DNA of 64,000 nucleotides from Labia minor (lineage: Eukaryota > Arthropoda > Insecta > Dermaptera > Spongiphoridae): NCBI GenBank assembly GCA_963082975.1, contig OY720344.1, positions 64,074,546 to 64,138,545 of the forward strand, in the 5' to 3' direction. Of this stretch, positions 50,145-61,679 are shown one piece after another. The stretch's first letter is position 1. Each line of letters starts with the position of its first letter. Both the position numbers and the translations under genes were made by a program. A model generated the notes under the pieces. It saw nothing but the letters and a program-made list of their open reading frames with translations. It was not told the origin of the DNA and searched no databases.

Positions 50145-51065
50145 CGAGGTGTATTCGAAAAGTTAGGTGACTTTGTATTTTTAAGAAAAATATTTATTTA
50201 TTTATCAATATTTATGTTGTCCCCTTCAAAGTAATCCCCCTCAGATACAATACACTTATGCCAACGGTTTTTCCAATCCTCAAAGCACTTTTCATAAGCA
50301 CTTTTCGGTAGAGAGTCTTGAGCTCTTCCAGCGATGCATTCTTTATCTCCTCTTTCGTTGCAAATCTCCGTCCTTTCATAGGTCTCTTTAGTTTTGGGAA
50401 CAAGAAAAAGTCACATGGGGCCAAATCCGGTGAATATGGTGGCTGAGGCATGATTGTAGTGTTGTTTTTGGCCAAAAAATCTCTCACAAGCAAAGATGAG
50501 TGAGCAGGGGCATTATCGGGATGCAAAAGCCATAAATTGTTTTTCCACAATTCTGGACGCTTTCTTCGTATTGCTTCTAGCGCATAACTTCAAGATAATA
50601 CTGTTTATTGACCGTACGACCATATGGTAAGAACTCCTGATGCACCACGCCATGGTAATCGAAGAAAACAGTGAGCAAAAGCGTCCAGAGCGAGGCTCGT
50701 CATTGACATCTTCCCAGCCATCTTGGAAGAGTTTGTGTCACTTGTAAACATTTTTTTTACTCAGAACAGTTTCACCGTATGACACTGTCAACATTTCAAA
50801 TGTTTCGGAGCACTTTATTTTATTTTTTGCACAAAATTTGATGCAAATCCTTTGACCCATATTTTTCAATAGCAAAAAATCGCCGAGCACGCAAAACACT
50901 TATAACCTTTACGCCTCTCACAACCAAACAAAAAATGTTATTCACTTGAAACTTGGTACAGATGTTCAGGAAGAGTGTACCAACATAACAAAACAAAAAA
51001 TCGACAATCGAAAGTACGTTGCCCGCGAAATTTGAAAAGTCACCTTATTTTTCGAACACACCTCG
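50145..51065 (-). mobile_element. Mariner element, internally deleted and frameshifted
   Basis: 921 bp flanked by TA, with ends CGAGGTGTATTCGAAAAGTT and the complement of TTATTTTTCGAACACACCTCG (trimmed). The minus strand keeps N-terminal traces near 50880-50780 and a good catalytic C-terminal frame at 50550-50212: WLLHPDNAPAHSSLLVRDFL and [19 protein letters not shown], with the second and third acidic residues. The region with the first Asp is truncated by frameshifts. It lies 15 bp from the 5' end of H4. Confidence 0.88.
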
Positions 51066-51080
51066 TATATTAAATAATAA

Positions 51081-52551
51081 TCTATATATTTAATACGATA
51101 GTGTCCGTCTGTACGCAAAAAACTCCAGAGCCTAAACTACAAGGAGTAAGGTAACCAAATTTTTCTGAGGTGAAGGGTACCTCAAATGATGAAAAATAAA
51201 AAAGAAATTAGAATCTTAGGTAACTCCTGAGCTGAGCTGCGGGTGTTCCATTTGCCAGAAATATATGTATATAAAGGAGAGTGTTTGTATGTATGTAATT
51301 TGTTTACTTTTTTTTTTTTGCTGTCATAGAAACAGATATATATAAATATAATTAGAACCTCTCTCTCTCTCTCCCTCTATTTAAAATTTAAAAAAATGGA
51401 GTGTTCTAGCCAAATTAAGGAATTTAAATTCCTTATGCAACATTGATAGGTAAATGAATTGGACTGGAAGAGGAGACATATGATTAGAGAAATTGGGGAA
51501 AAATCAACCGAAATGTAATTAAACAAAAAAATTCAAGAATTATGATACTTACATACAATTAACATACAAAATGTAGAATTTGAAAAAGTATAAATATTTA
51601 AATACTTAAGATCTCTAATCACGAAGGATAATAATATTCGAGAAGAATTTAAATCGACGTTGTAATTGAGTGTCGCCTGTTATTATGCAGTAAAGGGGCT
51701 TATATCATCAAGGAGGATCAAAATTAAAATATATAAAACAATTATTTTTCAAGTTGATCGATGACTAGGGTGACCATATTTCGAAAACACCAAACCGGGA
51801 CAAACGGTATACCTTTTTTTTAGAACTAAATTGAAAAAATTTTGAAAAAAAAAATTACGAAATGTCCTAAATATTGAAAAAACAGTAGGGTGTCCCGAAG
51901 ACATTTTTGGGGAAGAGCACCTAAAGACGGGACGTTTGGTCACCCTATCGATGACTCTGGGAGACGAGAGTAGATTTAGAGTATTTGTGAGATTAATATT
52001 GTTCGCAGCATTTATAGGCCAAAAGAAGATGAGGTCACAGGGGGATGGCGGAGATGGCATAACGAGAAATAATGTCCAGATATAGTTAAGGTTATAAAAT
52101 CGAGAAGGCTGGGATGGGAAGGGGACGTGGTTGGAATTGGAGAAACTAGAAATTGGGAGAAACCCATTGGGAAACATCCGGTGGAAGACCAAGGACCAAG
52201 GTGGGTGGACAATGAAGGAAGGGACATGGGAGAGATGGGACAGGGTAGGATTTGGTCGTAGCTCAGGATAGGGACGCTTAGAGAAATGTGGATGCTGCGG
52301 CTAAGAACTTTCGAAAACTGTACAGAGTTAGATAAATACAATAATAATATATAATTAATTTACTGATTAAATTAAAATATATTTTACAAGAAAACAAATA
52401 CATGTCTTATCTACTTATACTGATTGAAACAAAATGGATGAAAACCTTTTACATACAGACTTTCAACCAAATACTATGTATCACTCGGGGGTACAGGGGG
52501 CGGAGCCCCCGTCTAGGTGTGAAGAGCGCCGAAGGCGCTCGGAGCAGCTAG
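51081..52551 (+). mobile_element. Non-autonomous Helitron H4 (type-b 5' end, LINE fragment, nested MITE)
   Basis: 1,471 bp on the plus strand, A^TCTATATATTTAATACGAT at 51081 and CTAG at 52548-52551 before a T, inserted A^T. The 3' 60 bp contains GGGGGCGGAGCCCCC and then GAGCGCCGAAGGCGCTC. The LINE tail reads [11 protein letters not shown] near 51955-51990. It has no Rep/helicase. Almost a mirror copy of H3. Confidence 0.87.
51766..51947. mobile_element. hAT-type MITE nested in H4
   Basis: 182 bp, ends TAGGGTGACC and GGTCACCCTA, flanked by TCGATGAC (complement of GTCATCGA) at 51758-51765 and 51948-51955. Orthologous insertion with those in H2 and H3. Confidence 0.88.
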
Positions 52552-52766
52552 TAATTTTTAATATGGGTAATTTTTTAGAAATTCTATTTTTTTTATGATT
52601 AACATATGAACTAATTTGAATAGAATAAGAGAAGTTTTTATTTGCTTAGATTATATAGCTAAGAGTTTTATGCGTCACCCGCATCCACTAAATACATATA
52701 TAGGACCCTTATTTTACTTTACAAAGATTAAGAGAGAAAATAGGAGATGATATTACTTCTCTTTTT

Positions 52767-53355
52767 CCTATCTCGCCAGAGATAGTATTGCGATCAAGAA
52801 AATGTTGAGATTTTGATGTTTTTATATGTTCTGAAGGTCCGTGAGTCATTTTCACTAAGGTTGAGAAAAATGTCTGTCTCTGTGTGTGGGTTTGTGTGTA
52901 TGTAGACAAGATTACGCAAAACGGTTTGAGCTAGAATAAATGAAATTTGGTACACGGGCATTATTCAAAATTTGAGAAATGTAGCTCTTTCGGAAGAGGG
53001 TCATTACATACCACGTTTTAATTTTTTTCCTCTAAACGGACCGTAAAAATAAACATATATTTTTGATAGTTTTTCATATGATTAAAATTTATATAAAACT
53101 GCTATATATAGAATTTCAGTTTGATTGAAACGCTGAATGTACCGGAATTTTTTAACATGTTGATTTCCAATCACGCGCCAACACGTGACGTGGTGCCATC
53201 ATCAAAGAGTCAAAAACGCGCTGTATTAATAAATATTATTTATTAATTTTAATTTATAATTTATAATTAATTAAATTGAATTTAAATATAATATATGTTA
53301 TTTAATCCAATTCAAATTTGCTAGATAGTCGCGTGGTGACACTCCAGATTTTGTT
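52767..53355 (+). repeat. Interspersed repeat family R, copy 2
   Basis: Matches 33860-34485 in the same orientation, with a 30-odd bp deletion near 52975. It is followed within 15 bp by a family-A remnant. No coding potential. Confidence 0.7.
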
Positions 53356-53365
53356 GTTTTTTATT

Positions 53366-53531
53366 TCAACCGACCGACGATAGGAAAAGAAGGTATTATT
53401 TTCACACCAAATTTCACATGTGGAGATTTTTACATATCCTCACGAATCATGCATTTTGTTAAAAGAAAAAAGTATTTTTAGCATGAAATTAATTTGTTTC
53501 AAATCTTCGGTTCTGTGCCTGGTCACAGCTC
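53366..53531 (+). repeat. Family-A repeat, internally deleted copy 4
   Basis: Retains the left part (CCGACCGACGATAGGAAAAG, TTTCACACCAAATTTCACA) and jumps after TTTTTAGCATGA to the right end (TTAATTTGTTTCAAATCTTC, CCTGGTCACAGCTCAT), losing about 350 bp. It gives both termini in a compact form. Confidence 0.75.
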
Positions 53532-53877
53532 ATATTTTTTTTCATGATTAAATTAGAAAATGACTATTTTTTGAAATAGGCATAAAATGATATTTCTGGG
53601 CAAAAAAGACGAGTTGAAAAATATTCATTAGATTAAAGGAACCCAAGTATTGTTAAAATGACAGACTCTAGATATAATTTTTGCATTTGATTTTATTAAC
53701 AAAGTTTTTTCTTTGCTAATATAAGAATTAATAATTGATAATATATGTATATTTAAATCATTATTTATTATCATCATTATTATAGAATAAAAATAATTTA
53801 TCTAAGTAAATAGTAAAACATGAGTGGTCACCGTGGTCACTGATCTTAATTTGTTTCTGATTATTTTAATAATTTTT

Positions 53878-54058
53878 CTATCTATCTTTCTGGCCCAAAG
53901 GAACTTGAAAATTGTAAGCCGACTCAATCACATTCCTAACTATCTTGAATTACATCCATCCAAATCCTACTCTTTTCCAAATCCCTCACGTCCTTAATTA
54001 CATTGTCTTATCACAGTGTCCTTGGTCTAGCAACCGGTCGCTTTCCAATCGGTTAATA
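53878..54058 (-). pseudogene. LINE ORF2 C-terminal fragment
   Basis: On the minus strand, decayed frames give DVRDLEKSRIWMDVIQ and a weak CDRVGL-like tail, parallel to the LINE tail in the Helitron bodies; the plus strand shows the shared TTTCCAATCGGTT and GTCCTTGGTCT signatures. It is not bounded by Helitron ends. Confidence 0.5.
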
Positions 54059-54309
54059 ATACTTCCGCAACACAAATTCAAACATTAAAAAGTATTTTTA
54101 TAAAAAATAATTATAAAATAGTTAACAAAAAGTAGAAGAGGAGTCATTTGCCATACCCACTTTTGAAGTTATGAAAAGAAAAGATTTGGCAATTCGACCC
54201 ACTCTAATGGAATTCATGAATAAGAATGAAAGGGACAGTTGTGCCAACAGAATAATAATTTCACTCGCCCCTAAATTCACATCCGTTACTTGTTGATGGA
54301 CTAAGAAAC

Positions 54310-57300
54310 TCTATCACGTCACAAATTGATTTGTTTCAAAGTCGAGGTTAAAAAAAAACTAAGTTTCCTTTCCGTTATTTAATAATTTGAACTTCAAAAT
54401 ATTTATAAATTATAAATTAAGTCTGATTTAAATTGAATAATAATAAGTAGTGAAGTATTTATAAAAAATAAAAATAAAAATAAATATTTAATGAAATCAT
54501 CTCTTACCTACTTAGACTATGCTGAAAATTCATAGAAATGATTTAATAGACCAATTATTTGTTGACTACGAGAAACCAACCCTTATAACTACGGGATTTT
54601 CTATACATCAAACAATAATTTAACAAATTTAATACGCACTATGTAATATTTTAATTCCAATGACATTTAAATTATGCTTTAAACCATTGAAATGAATATT
54701 TGATTTCAAGGAGACAAATGTTACAAGTTTCTGATGTATATCATTTTTTAGAATTTTTACTCTATTTTGACTTTACTGACTTTATTTACTCTTTAAATAA
54801 ATATGTAAAAATCATTCTAATTTGATTCCCAAATTTTTTTCTAATTTGGGATTTATTGTAATTGTTTAATGTATATTTCAATTTTATTTCTAGGCTATAA
54901 TATAATAAAGTAATATTTCTAAATCTCTTCAAGAAGTGTTTATCCACTTTAAAGGATATTTCTTGCTCCTATCAATTTTTCTCAAAAGAAACATTTTGAA
55001 CAGTTCATAAAAAAATATTAATTTTTTTCAAAATTATTAAAGTTAAAAGAATTTATTCAGACTATTACTTACACTTAATGATAAGCTAAGAATTAATTAT
55101 TACTGAGTTGAAATCTTAATTGAAATTAAATAACTTATACTAAATATTTTGTTTGTTTACTTTGACAAAAGAAAAATATTTTTCATATATATAATTGGAG
55201 TTATAATGAAAAATATAATAATATATTAAAAATAACAAAAGTAAAATATCAATGATGTTATGAGAATATATAATATTTGGGTTAAATAAAATGTTTTTTT
55301 TTTAAATAGGATGACATTTAAACGTGCGTAACAAAAGATGTTACCCTCTCTCTTAGACCTTCGTATCTCATCACACACACACTTGATATAAACATAAATC
55401 CCTTTTAGATTGAAATTCGTTCCTATGATTTTTTTTCTTTTTCAATATCAAAATTCTTTGATACTTTCATTTTTCCTATAAAAAATCTGAATCAACTTTT
55501 TATATAAAAGCATGAAATTATATATGATTATATGCACAGATGGCAAATTTTTTTTTGTTATAACAATAAAAAAAATGTTAAAAAATTAAAATCTGTCGAA
55601 TTTTTATAGTTTTTGTAAAAACAATTATTAGCATTAATCGGAATTTAGAAATTAATATTTTTCTACTCAAATATCGTGATTATTGAAGTAAATAACGCCT
55701 CTTTTCAATTCAAAAACAAAAGAACCATTGAGGACTGTAAATTAAAAACAAAAAATAAACATTTTTTAAATAAAAACTGAATTTGTCTTAAGTATTTATT
55801 TTATTACACAACATATTGTAATATCTTGAACTTTGATTATATTTTATAAAAAAAACATTAACAATTTATTTTTAATTTAAAAAACAAAAACAAAATTACT
55901 AGAGTAGTATGAAAAAAATAATTGATATAGCGTTTCATATTGAAGAAGCGTCTGTAAGATAAGCTTTAGTCTAGCTAGGCAAAGAGATGATGATTTAACA
56001 GCCCAATAGTCAGACTACGTGTCGTGAGTGTACTGGGGCGTAAATATAATTTTTTTCTTTAATTTTACTTATAATTTAAAAGAAACTAAAAATTTATATG
56101 CTATAGATAAACTTTATTCTAGTTTTAAGAATATAAATAAATATATAAGTTAAAAGTTAATTTTTTCATAAATATTTTACTAAAAATGTGAAATATAAAA
56201 AAAATTTACATTTTCCTTTATTATAAAATTTTGAGATTAAAGACAAAGAATGAGATTAAAAATCTAGAGGGGAAGAATCTATCAGTATTTTGATCTAAAT
56301 TTAAAAAAAAAAAATAAATATAACGAAATAAATAGTAGTTTGTTTTACCAATTGAATTTTTCACAAAAATAACTTTTAATGATTTGAATTACATTCTTAG
56401 ATCACATAGTTTCTTTTCATTTCTATAATTATATCCAAATTAAACAAGTTTGAGAGGCTGTTATCGATTTTACAATAAATAAATAAATGACTTTTCTTAG
56501 ATTTTATACATGCTGAATGAATAACACATTCAATACATATATATACTATTTAAAATTATTTATTTTGTTTTAAGAATTAATTATAGGTAATATAAATTTA
56601 TATTTATTATTAATATATATTTGATTCTTTTATTTAATATAAGAAAATAAAACAGTAATAATATGCAATGATTTCAATAATAATATATTTATATAAAGAG
56701 ATTCAAGGATGATTTGATTTAATTTCTATATATCATCAACACACTTCAATACTAATTTAAAATTAATAAACTTAACCATAAACAAAGAATAAATATTAAT
56801 AAAGAATATACTTATCTTTTTATAATGTAAAATATATAATTAAAGGATGAAAACAAACCCATACCAAGTATTAATTTATTATTAACCTTATTTTTCATTT
56901 AAAAATTGTATGATAGCATTAAAAGAAACTGTTCTGAAAGGTAAAATAAAAAAAAAGAGATTTCCACTTGTGTGTTGATGAAATTTTTCATTCCTTTAAA
57001 AGTTTATTATTTTTTTTCTTTTTTTTTAAATAAAAAAGAAAAGTAAAAAGCTTCAGTTGTATGAAAGATAAGGCTTTAAAACAAAGCAAGAGAAAAATAG
57101 AAGCATAAATCATTCAACATGGTTAATGACTCTGCTACTGGCATTAAAAAAAATGTACCTAGAGTTTACCCAGCATGATATATTAGATTGATAAATATAT
57201 ATTGTATATAGAATATATACAAATATATCGAAATGAATTAAACTTAATTTTATATCTATATTAAAAGATAATAAATTGCTATTTATGCAGTAATTACTAT

Positions 57301-57590
57301 CTTTCAAATATAAAATATCCAAATTTGAATCTATTCATTATTCATCGTCCAATAATTCAAGTTGAACTTGTGTTGAACAAATTTTTTTTTTCAAAAAATC
57401 GAATACCTTAGATTGATATTAATTTTCAAAGTAGCATGAATATTAACCCTACTAGTTTTCATTGACGTTTTTCCCTTTATAAAGATGGGCTTATTTATAT
57501 AAATATAAATAAGAAACAATTTTATAAAATAACGTTTTTCCAATGGACTAAAAAGAATAAAATAATTTTTTATTTAGCCTGACAAATTTT
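54310..57590. other. AT-rich, no supported gene
   Basis: No coding exon, repeat terminus or RNA gene recognised. A slightly GC-richer patch lies at 55960-56040. Confidence 0.5.
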
Positions 57591-57666
57591 ATGGATGAAT
57601 TGCTTCATATTCAACTAAAAACGTTGGGCGCTTTTAGTTTTCATTTGACGAATGAAGCACTGTATT

Positions 57667-58003
57667 TTCTATAACTAAAAAAAATAGATATCTTATATAT
57701 AAATTGTTTTGATGCGCATGTTTAACTTTTCAATAATTCGAATAGATGCATTTTCAAAGTTATTATAAAATATTTTTAATTATAGTTTTTTTTAATTATT
57801 ATATTTATATAATATATTTTCTATATATAATATATCTTAAATATAGTTATTTAGTACATATATATAATATTGTTTTTATGCATTATTTTTCTCATATTAA
57901 TTCTTATGTTTGTGAAATTTTAATTTTACTTTCATTCTACATTGTAGAAATATATTAAAACTAAAAGTTGAGTTTTAGAGGTTTAGAAGAATAATATATA
58001 TTC
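57667..58003. repeat. Interspersed repeat, copy 2 (inverted partner of 652-1003)
   Basis: Reverse complement of 652-1003 at high identity over about 340 bp. Its right edge is directly followed by a mariner terminal repeat at 58004. Confidence 0.7.
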
Positions 58004-58033
58004 AAGTTCGGTTTCTTTGGAATGGAGGGTGTA
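58004..58033. mobile_element. Solitary mariner terminal repeat
   Basis: AGTTCGGTTTCTTTGGAATG followed by GAGGGTGT matches the right end of the mariner at 16079-16869, with one base missing. No transposase or opposite end is nearby. Confidence 0.75.
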
Positions 58034-60669
58034 TATTTCAATCAATCATAAATTTCTTTCAATAATATAGACAATATAATAATAATCATATAATGGAAAA
58101 ATATATTCTATAGAATATTTTATAATATCGAATTTCAATTATACTGACACATATGAATATTTATAAACGTATTTTAATCTATTTAGAAAAAGTGCTGAAG
58201 CTTTATATTTATTTTTATGACTGTTTTTGGTTTAAATAATTGATATGTATGTGTTTAAGGTTCTATTTTCAGATAAAATATGTTTAATTGTTATTTTTAA
58301 TAATAAATAAATTATTGTATATTTAAACTTTATTATTTTTGTTAATTACGACCACAAAATATATTACATTTGTTTAAAAATTTTTAAAAAAATCAATGAT
58401 AAAAAGATAAAAAAATTAATCTACCTATATATAAGGAAATGAAAAATACAATAAAAAAAAATTGATTTAAAAGTTGAAGTAACTTTAGGAAAAAGTCATA
58501 TAAAAAAAAATGTCGAATTATATGTACTTAATTTAAGCTTTTATTAACTTTTTTTAATATTAAAAAGTAAAGATAGATTGAAATATTTAAAAAGAGAGAT
58601 GATAGATGTGTTTGAAGGGATAAATTCGTAAATGGTTAAGGAATTAGTGTTCTAATGATTAATGGCCAAATTATGGGAAGCAGAAAAATCAATTTAGCAG
58701 GAAGCCAATTCCCTTTCTGGAGCTCTTTTTTTTACCTTTGAGGTCAATAGCAATGTTGACCCACCTATAAAATCCCCTAAATCCATTCATTGCTCAATGC
58801 GTAACGAAGCATGAATTTATTGATTAATTTTGATCAAGTTAAAGATGAAAAATAAAACTTATTCACCCTTAGAAAAAATAATTCGTAGAGATACTTTTCT
58901 TTCATAAATATTCATTTGTTTTCTTTTTATCGAAAAAAGATCTCAATCAATCAAAACAAAATTCGTGTTTCTATCTAAACTATTATTTATGAATCACTTC
59001 AATATATAATTGAATTAATTAATTTGACTTTTTGACAACTTAATCTGTTTGTTAAAATAATAATAATATTAATTTATAATTTATTTAAATAATTGTATTT
59101 AATATTTTTTAAAATAAAAGACGACTTAAAAAAGAGAAACAATTTACAATTTTACATTTACAGCAATTACTTATGGAAAAATGAAAGTCGACTCAAAAAA
59201 TTATCATTTCAACAAAAACAATATATTATTATATATGTTAGATCGTGATAAGGTAATCGTTAAGATTATATAATTAAAAATTGTATAACATCTATGCATC
59301 CTCAAACAATCATTAACCGAAAAAGGTTCAAATGGACCAAACAATTAGTTCTAATGGAAAAATAATAATTATTATGATTAGTTGGATAATCAAAAAGAAG
59401 ATAATATTAAATTAGATATTTGAGGAAGTTATGAGAGAATATGAATTAGATGGAGGCAGGTGAAAATATGGTTGAAAAAATGAAATAAGAAACCATATAA
59501 CTAAATGACAAGATAAGGACTTATATGAATAGAAAGGATTACTAACTACAAAGATAATAATCATTCGGAAAGTTTCTGAAATATTGAATTCATGACTTTA
59601 ATTTTATTAATATATTTTATGATTTTTCAACAAAGACTATAAATTATATATATATATTATATTATTTGTATATATTTGAGTAGTTTTATGTAATTTTTTT
59701 TTTCTATTAATAATAAATTTTTTTTTGAATTTAATTCTTAGTTAGCTTCTTCTAGTAAGAGTAATTATAATTTCTAATAAAAGCCACTAAACAGTTATAC
59801 TAAGGTTTGTTTACACAATGCCAAGACAAACTTTAATCTTAATAACCCATATCTAAAAAAATATATATATTAAATATAATAAATAAAATATATAAATTAA
59901 AATAATATCATTCAATGACAAATTTCTATTTCTTCTAATCCTAATCCACAAAGCAATGACAGAATGAATGAGTTTCTAGCATGAAATTCAATAAAAAAAA
60001 ATCAACTAATCTTTTTATTCATAAAATACAGAATGATCTTATGAAATGTTGAATAGCGCATAAAGCGTTTAATAACTCTGATTAAAACTAAATATTTGCT
60101 AATTAATTATCCAAAGCTACTAAGGCAAGTAAAGAAGCTCAAATAATACCAAGGTCTACGCAACGATATATATAATATATATTATATGAATTTATATATG
60201 CCTACAGAATTAAAAAATATTACTTACTTATTGAAGATTCCAAATTTTATTAATTATTTTTTTTTAGGATCTTCTTTTAGCCTTTAAAAAAATTCAGCTG
60301 AAATACCGAATTTTTAAAGAAATGTATACTCTATTTCTACATTTATAGTTGCTATTTCTTTTTTTTTTTGAATTTGCAAAATAATATTACAAAAATACAA
60401 ATAATATTATACAAGATTTAAGAAAAAACAAACAAATAAATAAATTAAAATTTCAATATATTTATATTTATAAAAATAAAAATGAATTTATTCAAAATTT
60501 TATTTTAGTTTAAAAAAACAATCCTAAAAAATAAAAAAAAAATATTTTCCACTTCAGAAAGTTAATTATATTTTAAGTGAAATATTAAATTTACACTCTT
60601 CAAATTTATTTTTGATTTATTTTCTATCTAAATATGTATAAATGTGAAATTGTATTTGATATCTATCTA
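58034..60669. other. AT-rich, no supported gene
   Basis: A GC-richer patch at 58620-58820 includes CCTATAAAATCCCCTAAATC, a TATA-like motif on the plus strand, but no exon follows. Otherwise low-complexity DNA. Confidence 0.45.
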
Positions 60670-61325
60670 TCTATATATATATATATATAAAAGGCAATGT
60701 CTGTGTGTGTGTGTGTGTGTGTGTCTGTCAAATACTCAAAAACTACCCGTCCGATTACGGTGAAACTTTCAGGGATTGTTGTGGGCATCCCAGGGAAGGT
60801 TTTAGTGTAGTTAAATCCAAAATTAATTTATCCAAAATTAATTTAATTAGTAATATTTTGGTAAAAGTCTGTAGTGTCACAAAACTATCGACAGATGGCG
60901 CTACATAAAAACTTAAACATTCAAATATTTTTAATTTAAATGTATATATGTGACGTCACAGTTACCGCCTTTTAGATATATATCTATTCTTAAAATAAAA
61001 TTAAAAATATTTATATTATATTCATATATATGTAAAATAATAATTATATTATTTTAATATTCCTATAAGTTGGTATCACAATTTATTATTATTATGAATT
61101 ATTTATAATTTATAAGTAATAGGAAAATTTGTTGTTGATTAAATTAAAATATATTTTCCAAGAAAACAAATATATGTCTTATCTACTTATACTGATTGAA
61201 ACAAAATGGATGAAAACCTTTTACATACAGACTTTCAACCAAATACTATGTATCACTCGGGGGTACAGGGGGCGGAGCCCCCGTCTAGGTGTGAAGAGCG
61301 CCTGGAAGGCGCTCGGAGCAGCTAG
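60670..61325 (+). mobile_element. Non-autonomous Helitron H5 (type-d 5' end, short)
   Basis: About 656 bp. The 5' end is TCTATATATATATATATATA then AAAAGGCAATGTCTG, a GT run and ACTACCCGTCCGATTACGG, typical of Helitron leaders. The 3' ~190 bp matches the end of H3 and H4, with GGGGGCGGAGCCCCC and a terminal hairpin whose loop is enlarged (GAGCGCCTGGAAGGCGCTC), then CTAG before a T. The LINE tail and MITE are absent. The exact start within the TCTA repeats is uncertain. Confidence 0.72.
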
Positions 61326-61679
61326 TAATATATATAAGTAATAAATTTATAATTTATATTTTATAAACTTATAAAAATAAAATTTCAAAAACCAATAAAT
61401 TAACATTTTCATATTAAGTTTTCTGAAATATTCATTAGAATTTATTTAAAATTTATAAAAATTATTATATATTATATATTATTAAAAGCACATATATTTA
61501 TTTGATTATGATCTCAAAAAAGCAACATTAGCCAAACGAAAGTACTATTATCCAAGTGATTTTAATTTTCTAATGAAATAGGTATACATACGCCAAGCGG
61601 ACATTCTTAAAAAATTAAAAAATTAGAAATAAATTTTACTCTACAATTTCGGAGCTCTTTTAAACCAAAAATCTATCTA

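Noticed and set aside
51749-52341. Overlapping minus-strand open frames of 147 and 109 codons, with matching frames at 23381-23701 and 45953-46488
   Set aside because: They cross the nested MITE and are antisense to the LINE fragment of the Helitron. Their similarity between copies reflects repeat identity, not a conserved protein.
60703-60724. GT repeat, with AC, AAT, GATT and AT microsatellites elsewhere
   Set aside because: Ordinary microsatellites, common in such genomes; the GT run lies in the leader of Helitron H5.
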